NCBI RefSeq assembly: GCF_900090225.1
Contig: NZ_FMHY01000002.1
Span: 6,448,001 to 6,512,000 of the forward strand
From: Micromonospora eburnea
Lineage (GTDB): Bacteria; Actinomycetota; Actinomycetes; Mycobacteriales; Micromonosporaceae
Direction: 5' to 3'
DNA length: 64,000 nucleotides
Positions 15,249 to 24,530 of the stretch are shown here, piece after piece; position 1 is the stretch's first letter; every line of letters begins with the position of its first letter. A program made the position numbers and the translations under genes. Under the pieces are notes generated by a model. That model worked only from the letters and a program-made list of their open reading frames with translations, ran no database searches and was not told the origin of the DNA.

Positions 15249-16127
15249 TCAGCGCTGGAACTGCACCGGGCCGGCGTTGCGGGCCATCTGCTCCAGCCGG
15301 GCCACCCGCTGCTCCATCGGCGGGTGGGTGGAGAACAGGGCCGCGACACCGCCACCCCGCTTGAACGGGTTGTCGATCATCAGGTGGGCGGTGCTGGTGA
15401 GCTGACCCTGCGGCGGCAGCGGGCGCATCTGGGTACCCATGTGGATCTTCCGCAGGGCACTGGCCAGGGCCAGCGGGTCCCGGCTCAGCTCGGCGCCGGA
15501 CTGGTCGGCCTGGTACTCGCGGCTGCGGCTGATCGCGAGCTGGATCACGGTGGCCGCGATCGGGCCGAGGATCATGGTGAGCAGCAGCACCGCCGGGTTC
15601 GGGCCGTCCTCGTCGTCCGAGGAGCCCAGCGGGATGAACCAGGCGAGGTTCGCCAGCATGGTGATGATGCCGGCCAGCCCGGCCGCCACGCTGGAGATGA
15701 GGATGTCCCGGTTGTAGACGTGGGACAGCTCGTGGCCGATCACCCCGCGCAGCTCGCGGTAGTCGAGGATCTCGACGATGCCCTGGGTGACGCAGACCGC
15801 CGCGTGCTGCGGGTTACGCCCGGTGGCGAACGCGTTGGGCTGCGACGTGGGGCTCACGTAGAGGCGGGGCATGGGCTGGCCCGCCTGGGTGGACAGCTCG
15901 CGGACCATCCGGTACAGCTCGGGGAACTCTGCCTCGCTGACCGGTTGCGCCCCCATCGAGCGCAGTGCGAGCTTGTCGGAGTAGAAGTAGGTGACGCCGT
16001 TCATCAGCAACGAGACGACGACGGCGATGACGAGGCCGCCGCTCCCACCGAACCAGTAGCCGACCGCGAGGATCAGCGAGGTCAACAGGCCGAGCAGCGC
16101 TGCGGTCTTCAGACGGTTGTGATGCAC
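15249..16127 (-). CDS. htpX: Zinc metalloprotease HtpX
   Basis: This 292-residue M48-family membrane protease degrades damaged membrane proteins. It shows two N-terminal membrane segments, the zinc motif in GHELSHVYNRD, a second pair of membrane segments and the distal Glu in SREYQADQSGAEL. I chose the GTG at 16125-16127, preceded by AAGGAG, which yields MHHNRLKTA and the usual family length. A longer frame upstream adds 23 residues without a ribosome-binding site. Confidence 0.95.
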   Translation of the reverse strand: MHHNRLKTAALLGLLTSLILAVGYWFGGSGGLVIAVVVSLLMNGVTYFYSDKLALRSMGAQPVSEAEFPELYRMVRELSTQAGQPMPRLYVSPTSQPNAFATGRNPQHAAVCVTQGIVEILDYRELRGVIGHELSHVYNRDILISSVAAGLAGIITMLANLAWFIPLGSSDDEDGPNPAVLLLTMILGPIAATVIQLAISRSREYQADQSGAELSRDPLALASALRKIHMGTQMRPLPPQGQLTSTAHLMIDNPFKRGGGVAALFSTHPPMEQRVARLEQMARNAGPVQFQR

Positions 16128-16278
16128 GATCGCTCCTTCGGTGCGCGGACCCGCGCGAGGGCCGCTGACCGGTTCAACAACACCGGTACCCGTCAACCAT
16201 CCTGCCCATGGCTGAAAGTTGGCTGGGAATCTCTGTGAGCCGGCTGTGCCGTCTGCGCACGGAGGGACAAAACGCCGG

Positions 16279-17742
16279 TCAGCGGGCGGCCAGATCCAGG
16301 ACGAGTTGCGGAGCGAAGCCGACCACCACGGCCAGGGCGGTGGCGGCCCCGAGGGCCACGACCACCATCCGCGCCGGGCGGGCCGTGGCCGGGCCGGGCG
16401 CCGCGTACAGGGTGGCAGCGAGGCGCAGGTAGTAGGCCAGGCCGAGTACCGCGTTCAGCGCCACCACCAGGGCGAGCCAGCCCGCGTGCCCGGCCAGCAG
16501 CGCGCGGACCACCGTCACCTTGGCGAACAGGCCGGCCAGGCCGGGTGGCAGGCCGGCCAGCCCGACCAGCGCGAGCGCGAACGCGCCACCCATCCACGGA
16601 TGCCGTCGGGCCGCGCCGCGCAGGTCGGCCAGGGTGCCGCCGTCGCCGTCCGCCGGGCGCAACGCCACCAGCGCCGCGAAGGCGGCCAGCTCCAGCAACA
16701 CGAAGAAGACGGCGTACGCGACGGCCGCCGCGTACGCCTCGGCGCGGGCGTCAGCGGTGCGGCCGGCGGCCAGCGCGAGCGCGCCCAGCGGGGCGAGAAT
16801 GTAGCCGGCCTGGGCCACCGAGGACCAGGCGAGCAGCCGGACGGTACGCCGCTGACGCAGCGCCACCAGGTTGCCGACGGTCATGGTGAGCACCGCCAAC
16901 CCGGCCAGCACCGGCCCGGTCACGGTGGCCGGCAGCGCCCGTTGCACCACCGCGAGCAGGGCCACCACCCCGCCCAGCTTCGACGCCGTCGACAGGTACG
17001 CGGCCACCGGCAGCGGCGCGCCGTCGTACGTGGCCGGGGCCCAGGCGTGGAACGGGACGGCGGCGACCTTGAACGCCAGCCCGGCCACCACCAGCGCCAC
17101 GGCGACCGTGGTGAGCGGCAGGTCGCACAGCTCCGCGTCGGCGGCCAGGGTGACGCCGAGCCGGTCCAGGTGCAGGCCGCCGGTCACCGCGTAGAGCAGT
17201 GCCGCACCGAGCAGGGTCACCGTGGTGGCCACCACACTGACCACGAAGAAGGTGACCGCCGCCTCGGCTCCGGCCAGGCTGCCCCGGCGCAGCCCGACCA
17301 GCACGTAGAGCGGCAGGGTGAGCGTCTCCAACGCCACGACCAGGGTGATCAGGTCGCCGGCCGCGCCGAGCACCACGCCGCCGGTCATCGCGCAGGCGAG
17401 CAGGAAGCAGTGTTCTCCCACCGGGATCCGGCCGGCCCGCAGCAGCGGGCCCGAGAGCGCCAGCACACCGAGGGTGAGCAGGGCGAAAACCGCCCCGACC
17501 AGGGCGGCCCGGCCGCCGTAGACGTAGGAGCAGTCGGCGGCGACGCAGAAGGTACGCCGCTCGCCGCCCGTACCGGCCAGGGCCGCGCCGAGCGCGGTGG
17601 CCGCCGCGCCGGTCGCCGCCACCGCCACGGTGACGGCGGGGCGGGCCACCAGGAGGTCGGCCAGGAGCACGAGCACGGCCGTGCCGGCGGCCAGGTACGC
17701 CGGCAGCAGCGCCACATGGTCCACGCTCTGCACCAGACTCAT
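16279..17742 (-). CDS. nuoN: NADH-quinone oxidoreductase subunit N
   Basis: This 487-residue antiporter-like membrane subunit has about fourteen hydrophobic helices and conserved charged residues such as the Glu in VALETLTLPLYVLVGL and the Lys in GLAFKVAAVPFHAWAPATYDGAP. NuoN is one of three proton-pumping modules of complex I. It is the last gene of the nuoI-N block, 31 bp after nuoM. Confidence 0.95.
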   Translation of the reverse strand: MSLVQSVDHVALLPAYLAAGTAVLVLLADLLVARPAVTVAVAATGAAATALGAALAGTGGERRTFCVAADCSYVYGGRAALVGAVFALLTLGVLALSGPLLRAGRIPVGEHCFLLACAMTGGVVLGAAGDLITLVVALETLTLPLYVLVGLRRGSLAGAEAAVTFFVVSVVATTVTLLGAALLYAVTGGLHLDRLGVTLAADAELCDLPLTTVAVALVVAGLAFKVAAVPFHAWAPATYDGAPLPVAAYLSTASKLGGVVALLAVVQRALPATVTGPVLAGLAVLTMTVGNLVALRQRRTVRLLAWSSVAQAGYILAPLGALALAAGRTADARAEAYAAAVAYAVFFVLLELAAFAALVALRPADGDGGTLADLRGAARRHPWMGGAFALALVGLAGLPPGLAGLFAKVTVVRALLAGHAGWLALVVALNAVLGLAYYLRLAATLYAAPGPATARPARMVVVALGAATALAVVVGFAPQLVLDLAAR

Positions 17743-17773
17743 CCGGGCTCACCTTCGGTCACGACTGCGGGCC

Positions 17774-19282
17774 TCACCGGAGAACCCCCAGCAGGGCGTC
17801 GACCGGTCCGGAGGCGTACGACAGGACGAGCGCCGGGGCCAGGCCGACGGCGAGGGCGAGCAGCACCAGCGGTGCCCAGGCGGTCAACTCCGCCCCGGCC
17901 AGCCCCGGCGCGACCCGCCCGACCGCCGGGCTGGGCCGGCCGTGGGTCACCCGGCGCAGCAGCCGCAGCAGGTACGCGGCGGCCAGCGCCCCACCCAACG
18001 CGGCCAGCACCGCGAGCGTGGTCCAGAGCGGGCCGCCCCGCCGTACGGCGGCGACCACGGCGAACGCCTCGCCCCAGAAGCCGGCCAGCCCAGGCAGCCC
18101 GAGCGAGGCGACCGCCGCGAAGCCGAGCAGCCCGGCCAGCCGGGGCGCGGTCTCCCGCAGCCCGGACAGTTCGGCGAGCGCCCCGGTGTGGGTACGGTCC
18201 TTGATCGCCCCGGCCAGGAAGAAGAGCAGCCCGGTGATCACGCCGTGCGCGATGTTGCCGATCAGCGCGGCCTGCAACCCGGTGGCGGTGAGCGTGGCGA
18301 TCCCGAGCAGCACGAAACCCATGTGCCCGACGCTGGAGTACGCGATCAGCCGCTTCAGCTCGTCCTGCGCGAGGCAGACCAGGCCACCGACCAGGATCGC
18401 CGCGACGGCCAGCACCCCGAGCACCGGGGCGGCCCAGCGGGCGCCCTCCGGAGCCACCCCGACCGCCACCCGGATCAGGCCGTACGTGCCCATCTTCAGC
18501 AGCACCCCGGCGAGGATCACACTGCCCACGGTGGGCGCCTGGGTGTGCGCGTCGGGCAGCCAGGAGTGCAGCGGCCAGAGCGGGCTCTTCACCGCGAAGG
18601 CCAGTGCCAGCAGGGTGAACGCGGCGAGCTGGGTGCCCCGGGACAGCCCGGTCCCGCCGGTCAGCGCGACCAGGTCGGCGGTGCCCGCGGTGGTGACCAC
18701 CAGGTAGACGCCGACCAGCAGCAGCACCGAGCCCAACAGGGTGTAGAGGACGAACTTGCGGGCCGCCCGCCGCCGGTCGTCGCCACCCCAGCCGGCGATC
18801 ACCGCGTACATCGGGAGCAGCACGACCTCGAAGAACAGGAAGAAGAGCACCAGGTCGAGGGCGAGGAAGGTGCCCAGGATGCCCACCTCGACCACCAGCA
18901 GCAACGCCACCAGCGCCCGACCGCTGCCGCCGCCTTCGGGCACCCGCCACAGCGTGTACCCACAGCAGAGCAGCGTGAGCAGGGCGGTGAGCACCACCAA
19001 CGGCCAGGAGATGCCGTCCACCCCGAGGTGGAAGCGCAGGTCCAGGCCGGGCACCCAGGGCAGGTCGAGCTCGTGCCAGGGGAGCACGCCGGGCGTCGGC
19101 CCGTAGCGGAACCAGCCGCGGTCACCGCCGCCGACCAGCGGCAGGGTGGCGAGCAGGGTCAGCGCGGCAGCGACGGTGCCGACCAGGCGGCCGGCCCGGT
19201 CGCCCGGGGTGGCCGCCACCGCGACCGCGCCCACAGCGGGCACCGCCAGGACCGCGACCAGCAGGAACTGCCCGAACGTCAT
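17774..19282 (-). CDS. nuoM: NADH-quinone oxidoreductase subunit M
   Basis: This 502-residue proton-pumping subunit has family segments GVDGISWPLVVLTALLT, FAVKSPLWPLHSWLPDAHT and SSVGHMGFVLLGI. The ATG (19280-19282) overlaps the nuoL stop by four bases (ATGA), which sets the start; the frame remains open upstream only as an antiphase read of nuoL. Confidence 0.96.
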   Translation of the reverse strand: MTFGQFLLVAVLAVPAVGAVAVAATPGDRAGRLVGTVAAALTLLATLPLVGGGDRGWFRYGPTPGVLPWHELDLPWVPGLDLRFHLGVDGISWPLVVLTALLTLLCCGYTLWRVPEGGGSGRALVALLLVVEVGILGTFLALDLVLFFLFFEVVLLPMYAVIAGWGGDDRRRAARKFVLYTLLGSVLLLVGVYLVVTTAGTADLVALTGGTGLSRGTQLAAFTLLALAFAVKSPLWPLHSWLPDAHTQAPTVGSVILAGVLLKMGTYGLIRVAVGVAPEGARWAAPVLGVLAVAAILVGGLVCLAQDELKRLIAYSSVGHMGFVLLGIATLTATGLQAALIGNIAHGVITGLLFFLAGAIKDRTHTGALAELSGLRETAPRLAGLLGFAAVASLGLPGLAGFWGEAFAVVAAVRRGGPLWTTLAVLAALGGALAAAYLLRLLRRVTHGRPSPAVGRVAPGLAGAELTAWAPLVLLALAVGLAPALVLSYASGPVDALLGVLR

Positions 19283-21240
19283 GAGGTCACTCCGATCAGG
19301 GCGACCGCGAGGCCGATCAGCAGCGCACCGGCCAGCACGCCGGCCGCCGCGCGCGGCAGGGCCGCCCGGTGCAGCGCGGCCAGCCCGCCGCCCAACCCCA
19401 CGGCGGCCCGACCGCTCCCCTCCACCAGGCCGTCGACCCCCCGCTCGTCCCCGGCCCGCACGGCCCGGGCCAGCGCGGTCGTCGGGCGTACCACGAGGGT
19501 GTGCTGGACGTCGTCGAGCCGGAACGCCCGGGCGAAGACCGGCCGCAGCGGGCCCAGGAAGCGCGCCGGGTCGGCGGCCGGGTCGCGGCGCCAGCCGAAC
19601 CACGCCACGCCCACCCCGATCAGCAGCAGCACCAACGCCAGCACCAGGGCGGTGCCGACGTGGACCAGCGAGGTGCCGAAATCGGTCAGCTCCGCCTCGG
19701 TGACCGGCGCGAAGATCCGATCGGTGAAGGGCGTCCAGAAGGCGGCCAGGCCGAGCAGCGCGGCCGGCACCGCCAGCAGCAGCACCGGCCAGCGCATCAC
19801 CCCCGGTGGATCATGCGGGCGGACCAGCGGGCTGCGCGCGGCGCCGAAGAAGGTACGCAGCAGCAGGCGGGTGGCGTACCAGGCGGTGATCGCGACGCCG
19901 AGCAGCCCGGCCAGCCACACCAGCCAGCCCACCCAGGCGTAGCCCGGGCCGCCGCCGTGCAGCGCGGCGACCTCAGCGGCGGCGAGCACCCCGTCCTTGC
20001 TCCAGAACCCGGACAGCGGCGGCACCCCGGCGAGCGCGCCCAGGCCGACCAGCATGCACCAGAAGGTGGCCGGCATGCCGGACCGGAGGCCACCCATCCG
20101 GGACATCAGGGTGCTGCCGACGGTGTGGATCACCGCGCCGGCCGCGAGGAACAGCAGCGCCTTGAACGCGGCGTGGGTGAGCAGGTGGAACAGCGCCGCC
20201 GTGGGCGCGCCGACGGCGAGCGCCCCGGTCATGTAGCCGATCTGGGAGACCGTCGACCAGGCCAGCACCCGCTTGATGTCGTCCTGCGCGGTGGCGGCGA
20301 GCGCGCCGAGCAGCAGGGTGACCGCGGCCATCACCCCGAGCACGGCCAGCGCGACCGGGGCGCGCTCGAACAGCGGGTAGAGCCGGGCGACCGCGTACAC
20401 CCCGGCGGCGACCATGGTGGCGGCGTGGATCAGCGCGGAGATCGGCGTGGGGCCGGCCATCGCGTCCGGCAGCCAGGTGTGCAGCGGGAACTGGGCGCTC
20501 TTGCCGGCCACCCCGGCGAGCAGCAGCAGGCAGGCGGCGGTGAGCGTACCGGTCGAATAGTCGTGGGCCAGCACGTCCGCGATCCGGAAGCTGCCGGCGC
20601 CGACGCCGAGCAGAGCGATACCGAGCAGGAAGCCGACGTCACCGACCCGGGTCACCAGGAACGCCTTCACCGCGGCCCCCGGTGCCTCCGGCAGCCGCCG
20701 GTCGTGGGCGATGAGCAGATACGAGCAGATGCCCATCACCTCCCAGCCGACCAGCAGCAGGATCAGGTCGCCGGAAACCACCACGGTCAGCATCGCGGCG
20801 GTGAAGAGGCTGATCTGCGCCGAGTACGGCGGGTACCGGTGGTCCACGTCGACGTCGTCGTGCGGGCCGCGCTTCAGGTAGCCGATCGAATAGACCTGCA
20901 CGGCCAGGGCCACCGCGGTCACCGCGGTGGCGACCAGCACCGCCACCCCGTCCAGCCGGTAGCCGAGGGTGACCCGGAGCCCGCCGAGGTCGACCCACGT
21001 CGTGCCGGACTCGACGAGGTGGTCGGTGCGGATCAGCAGCACGAGCGCGATCAGCAGCGCCGCGGCGGCACCGGTGACGCCGAGGGCGATCGCCGCCCGG
21101 CGCGACCGCGTCTCGCCGAGCGCGTGGTCGCGCGGAGACGGTGGCAGCAGCAGGCCGAGCAGACCGGCGGCCAGTGGTACGGCCGGCAGCAGCGGCGCGA
21201 GCCAGGTGGTCGCGCCGGTCACCATGGTCCCGTCACTCAC
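19279..21240 (-). CDS. nuoL: NADH-quinone oxidoreductase subunit L
   Basis: This 653-residue subunit is the distal proton pump of complex I, with the long lateral helix at its C-terminus. It shows YRLDGVAVLVATAVTAV, AQFPLHTWLPDAMAGPTP and HAATMVAAGVYAVARL. It starts at GTG 21238-21240, which overlaps the nuoK stop by four bases (GTGA). Confidence 0.96.
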   Translation of the reverse strand: MSDGTMVTGATTWLAPLLPAVPLAAGLLGLLLPPSPRDHALGETRSRRAAIALGVTGAAAALLIALVLLIRTDHLVESGTTWVDLGGLRVTLGYRLDGVAVLVATAVTAVALAVQVYSIGYLKRGPHDDVDVDHRYPPYSAQISLFTAAMLTVVVSGDLILLLVGWEVMGICSYLLIAHDRRLPEAPGAAVKAFLVTRVGDVGFLLGIALLGVGAGSFRIADVLAHDYSTGTLTAACLLLLAGVAGKSAQFPLHTWLPDAMAGPTPISALIHAATMVAAGVYAVARLYPLFERAPVALAVLGVMAAVTLLLGALAATAQDDIKRVLAWSTVSQIGYMTGALAVGAPTAALFHLLTHAAFKALLFLAAGAVIHTVGSTLMSRMGGLRSGMPATFWCMLVGLGALAGVPPLSGFWSKDGVLAAAEVAALHGGGPGYAWVGWLVWLAGLLGVAITAWYATRLLLRTFFGAARSPLVRPHDPPGVMRWPVLLLAVPAALLGLAAFWTPFTDRIFAPVTEAELTDFGTSLVHVGTALVLALVLLLIGVGVAWFGWRRDPAADPARFLGPLRPVFARAFRLDDVQHTLVVRPTTALARAVRAGDERGVDGLVEGSGRAAVGLGGGLAALHRAALPRAAAGVLAGALLIGLAVALIGVTS

Positions 21241-21587
21241 CGCGACACCTCGTCACCTTTCCTGGCCGCCGGCTGCGGCGCCGGCTCGGTCAGCGGCACG
21301 TCGTCCACGGTGACGCTGGCCCGCAGCCGGTAGAGCTGGAGCACGATGGCCAGCCCGACGCCGATCTCGGCGGCGGCGAGCACGATCACGAAGAGCGCGA
21401 ACACCTGGCCGGCGTGCGGAAGCTGGGCCCGGACCGTGGTGTCCGCGGTGACCAGGATCAGGTTGACGGCGTTCAACATCAACTCGACGGCCATCAGCAC
21501 CAGGACGGCGTTACGACGCCGCAGCACGCCGTAGACGCCGAGACCGAACAGCAGCGCGGCGGTGACGTACGGGACGACCGGCCTCAC
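21237..21587 (-). CDS. nuoK: NADH-quinone oxidoreductase subunit K
   Basis: This 116-residue protein has three membrane helices, with conserved Glu residues in VLMAVELMLNAVNLI and in VIVLAAAEIGVGLAIV. It starts at GTG overlapping the nuoJ stop (GTGA) and has a C-terminal extension (PAPQPAARKGDEVSR) beyond the usual length of about 100. Confidence 0.95.
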   Translation of the reverse strand: MRPVVPYVTAALLFGLGVYGVLRRRNAVLVLMAVELMLNAVNLILVTADTTVRAQLPHAGQVFALFVIVLAAAEIGVGLAIVLQLYRLRASVTVDDVPLTEPAPQPAARKGDEVSR

Positions 21588-22210
21588 GGGCGCCCGCCCT
21601 CATCGGCGGCCGGGACCGCCACGCCGGACGGACCGGCCGCCGGCGCGTCGGCCGGTCGGGGACGGAACGGACCGGGCGGCGCCACACCGGCCGGGTCCGG
21701 CCGGGCCGCGCCGGGACGGCCGATGTCGGTACGCGAGAGCACGATCGCGCCGACCAGCGCGGCGAGCAGCAGCACCGAGAGCACCTCGAACGGCAGCACC
21801 CAGGAGCGGAACACCTGTTCGCCCAGACGCTCGGCGGTGCCGGCGGCGGGCAACTCGACCCGGGACCAGCGGAACGCGTCGACCAGCAGCACGGCCAGGC
21901 CCAGCCCACTGCCGCCGCCGATCAGCGCGGCCGGCCAGCCGGGCCGGTCCAGGTCGTCCGAGGCGCCGATCGGGGCCCGGGTCAGCATCACCGCGAACAG
22001 CAACAGCACCACCACCGCGCCGACGTAGATCAGCACCTGCACCCAGGCCACCAGCTCGGCGGTGAGCACCAGATAGTCGCCGGCCAGCGCGCCCAGGCAG
22101 ACCACCAGCCAGAGGCCGGCCCGGACCAGGTGCCGGGTGCCCACCACCAGCGCGCCGGCACCCACCGCCACCGCGCCCAGGGCGAGCAGCAGCACGTCCG
22201 CACCGGTCAT
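21584..22210 (-). CDS. nuoJ: NADH-quinone oxidoreductase subunit J
   Basis: This 208-residue membrane protein has five helices; the segment YVGAVVVLLLFAVMLTR is the family signature. The ATG (22208-22210) overlaps the nuoI stop (ATGA). The last 45 residues are Pro/Ala-rich and probably disordered, a feature shared by NuoI, NuoC and NuoB of this locus. Confidence 0.95.
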   Translation of the reverse strand: MTGADVLLLALGAVAVGAGALVVGTRHLVRAGLWLVVCLGALAGDYLVLTAELVAWVQVLIYVGAVVVLLLFAVMLTRAPIGASDDLDRPGWPAALIGGGSGLGLAVLLVDAFRWSRVELPAAGTAERLGEQVFRSWVLPFEVLSVLLLAALVGAIVLSRTDIGRPGAARPDPAGVAPPGPFRPRPADAPAAGPSGVAVPAADEGGRP

Positions 22211-22785
22211 GAGGCAGCGCCTCCGCCCTGCTCGGGGCGTACCCGGGAAGGGGCCGGACGCGCGGCGGGGGCCGCGGCCTTGCGGGCGGCGGTGGTCTCC
22301 TCCTTGGACGGGTCGCCGTGCGGGTCGTGGGCCGGCGGCGGCGGTACGGTGGCCATCCACTCGCCCAGGTGGTCCTTGTCGTGCAGCAGGTCCTTGATGT
22401 CGTACTCGGCGTACTCGAACTCCGGTGACCAGTAGAGCGCGTCGAACGGGCAGACCTCGACGCAGATGCCGCAGTACATGCAGAGCGAGAAGTCGATGTC
22501 GAACCGGTCGAGCACGTTACGCTGGCGGGGGCGGGCGGCGCCGGGCACCGCCACCTCCTCCTTGTGCGAGTCGATGTAGATGCACCAGTCCGGGCACTCC
22601 CGGGCGCAGAGCATGCAGACCGTGCAGTTCTCCGCCAGCAGCGCGATCACCCCGCGGCTACGGGGTGGCAGCTCGGGAGCCACGTCCGGGTACTGCTGGG
22701 TGGTCGAACGGCGGGTCATCGTCTTCAGCGTGACCGCCAGCCCCTTCACCAACCCCTGGCCTGGCACGCCGCTCCGCTCGCTCAT
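22207..22785 (-). CDS. nuoI: NADH-quinone oxidoreductase subunit I
   Basis: This protein of about 192 residues carries two [4Fe-4S] ferredoxin motifs, CTVCMLCARECP and CMYCGICVEVCP, that pass electrons to NuoB. Three in-frame ATGs are possible; I chose 22783-22785 (MSERSGVPGQG) as the best spaced from upstream purine-rich sequence, while the longest form would start near 22809. A Pro/Ala-rich C-terminal tail follows residue 150. It heads the nuoI-J-K-L-M-N block, with no nuoH directly upstream. Confidence 0.93.
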   Translation of the reverse strand: MSERSGVPGQGLVKGLAVTLKTMTRRSTTQQYPDVAPELPPRSRGVIALLAENCTVCMLCARECPDWCIYIDSHKEEVAVPGAARPRQRNVLDRFDIDFSLCMYCGICVEVCPFDALYWSPEFEYAEYDIKDLLHDKDHLGEWMATVPPPPAHDPHGDPSKEETTAARKAAAPAARPAPSRVRPEQGGGAAS

Positions 22786-22905
22786 GTCGCCCATCCTGCC
22801 CTGTGCCATCGGCGGGCGCGACCACCACCCGGCGTATTGCGGGACCGCGGTGGCTCGGGTGGCTGTGGGGCGGGCGCGTCATCGGATCGTCGACGGCCCG
22901 CCGGA

Positions 22906-23337
22906 TCACTCGCCGGTCGCGGTGAACCCCGGCGAGGGCGGGATCATCTCCACGCCGAGCTGCTGGAGGACCTGGAACAGCTCGTTGACGCTCCACACGT
23001 CCACGATCCGGCCGTTGTCGTCGAAGCGCAGGAAGGTCGCCCCCGAGTAGCTGACCACCTGGCCGGTCGGCGGCACCGGGCCGAACTGCCCGGCCTGGGT
23101 GCCGGCGGCCCGCCAGTGCAGGGCCACCCGGTCACCGGAGGCCACCACGTCCACGATCTTGTAGCGCAGGTCGGGGAAGGCCGCCCGCCGTTCCCGATGC
23201 CAGGCCAGCGTGCCCGCCGGGCCGGTGCCGCCCAACCCCGGGCAGTCCTCGGCGACCAGCTCGTACGCGGTCTCCTCGCGGGTCGCGTTCCACACGTCGG
23301 CGATGAAGCGTCGGGCTACGGCCTCCACATCGGTCAC
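22906..23337 (-). CDS. SnoaL-like ester cyclase family protein
   Basis: This 143-residue NTF2/SnoaL-fold protein shows the typical helical start (DVEAVARRFIADVWN), DLRYKIVDVVASGDRVALHWRAAGTQ, and ends with KIVD/WSVNELFQVLQQLGV. SnoaL-like proteins include polyketide cyclases and many uncharacterised small-molecule enzymes. It starts at GTG and lies upstream of nuoI on the same strand with a 120-bp gap. Its role in this locus is unknown. Confidence 0.8.
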   Translation of the reverse strand: MTDVEAVARRFIADVWNATREETAYELVAEDCPGLGGTGPAGTLAWHRERRAAFPDLRYKIVDVVASGDRVALHWRAAGTQAGQFGPVPPTGQVVSYSGATFLRFDDNGRIVDVWSVNELFQVLQQLGVEMIPPSPGFTATGE

Positions 23338-23431
23338 CGCGGCAGCCTATCGCCGACGGTTGCGCCGGGCCTGCCGGACCGGCCCGCGACGACAATGATG
23401 GGACGGGACGACAGCGAATTGAGGTGACGCA

Positions 23432-24514
23432 GTGACCGAGAGCAGCGACGAGATCCTGGACCGGACCGGCGGCAGGTACGTCGAGCCGGGCGGCGAGTTC
23501 ACCCGGGATCAGCGCTACATCGCCACCCGGATCACGGCCGACGGGCGGACCGGCTGGCCGGTGGAGCCCGGCCGGTACCGGCTCGCGGTGAGCCGGGCCT
23601 GTCCGTGGGCCAACCGGTTGATCATCGTCCGCCGGTTGCTCGGCCTGGAGGATGCCATCTCGATGGCGGTGGCCGGCCCGACCCACGACAAGCGGAGCTG
23701 GACCTTCGACCTCGACCCGGGCGGGCGGGACCCGGTGCTCGGCATCGAGCGGCTGGCAGACGCCTACTTCAAGCGCTTCCCCGGGTACGAGCGGGGCATC
23801 ACCGTGCCGGCGATCGTGGACGTACCGACCGGCCAGGTGGTCACCAACGACTACGCGCAGATGAGCCTGGACCTGTCCACGGAGTGGGCGGCGTACCACC
23901 GCGAGGGGGCGCCCGACCTCTACCCAGAGCGGCTACGCGCCGAGATCGACGAGGTCAACGCCGCGGTCTTCGCGGACGTGAACAACGGCGTCTACCGGTG
24001 CGGCTTCGCCGGCAGCCAGCAGGCGTACGAGAAGGCGTACCACCGGCTCTTCGACCGGCTGGACCGGCTCAGCGAACGGCTGGCCGGACAGCGCTATCTG
24101 GTCGGCGACACGATCACCGAGGCGGACGTGCGACTGTTCACCACGCTGGTCCGCTTCGACCCGGTCTATCACGGCCACTTCAAGTGCAACCGGCAGAAGC
24201 TCACCGAGATGCCGGTGCTCTGGGCGTACGCCCGGGACCTGTTCCAGACCCCCGGCTTCGGTGACACGGTCGACTTCGACCACATCAAGCGGCATTACTA
24301 CGAGGTGCACCGGGACATCAACCCGACGGGGGTGGTGCCGCTCGGTCCGGAGCTGTCGAACTGGCTCACCCCGCACGGCCGGGAGGCGCTCGGTGGCCGC
24401 CCGTTCGGCGACGGCACCCCGCCCCACCCCCGCTCGAACCCGTCGACCCCGCCCACACCCCACTGCCCATCGGCTGAGTGTGAGAAGGGTCCCCTTCTCT
24501 ACCGGAGGCGTTAA
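23432..24514 (+). CDS. Glutathionyl-hydroquinone-reductase-like protein (YqjG/ECM4 family)
   Basis: This 360-residue omega-class transferase-like protein carries the family CPWA motif with catalytic Cys57 (SRACPWANRLI) and a C-terminal helical domain (GDTITEADVRLFTTLVRFDPVYHGHFKCN). Family enzymes reduce glutathionyl hydroquinones; actinomycetes use mycothiol instead of glutathione, so the thiol partner is uncertain. GTG start is preceded by GAGGTGA. It lies on the opposite strand inside the split nuo locus. Its last eleven codons and stop lie within a palindromic repeat (24482-24530), so the C-terminal tail ECEKGPLLYRRR is probably repeat-derived. Confidence 0.88.
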   Translation: MTESSDEILDRTGGRYVEPGGEFTRDQRYIATRITADGRTGWPVEPGRYRLAVSRACPWANRLIIVRRLLGLEDAISMAVAGPTHDKRSWTFDLDPGGRDPVLGIERLADAYFKRFPGYERGITVPAIVDVPTGQVVTNDYAQMSLDLSTEWAAYHREGAPDLYPERLRAEIDEVNAAVFADVNNGVYRCGFAGSQQAYEKAYHRLFDRLDRLSERLAGQRYLVGDTITEADVRLFTTLVRFDPVYHGHFKCNRQKLTEMPVLWAYARDLFQTPGFGDTVDFDHIKRHYYEVHRDINPTGVVPLGPELSNWLTPHGREALGGRPFGDGTPPHPRSNPSTPPTPHCPSAECEKGPLLYRRR

Positions 24515-24530
24515 GAAGGGGACCCTCCTT
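24482..24530. repeat. Palindromic repeat, GTCCCC-TTAACGCC family, copy 1
   Basis: Arms 24486-24498 and 24514-24526 (AGGGTCCCCTTCT and its complement) are perfect, with further weaker pairing outside and a 15-nt loop containing GGAGGCGTTA. It lies at the junction of two convergent genes, encodes the end of the hydroquinone-reductase-like protein and overlaps the nuoH stop codon by two bases. It may also serve as a bidirectional terminator. Confidence 0.8.
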
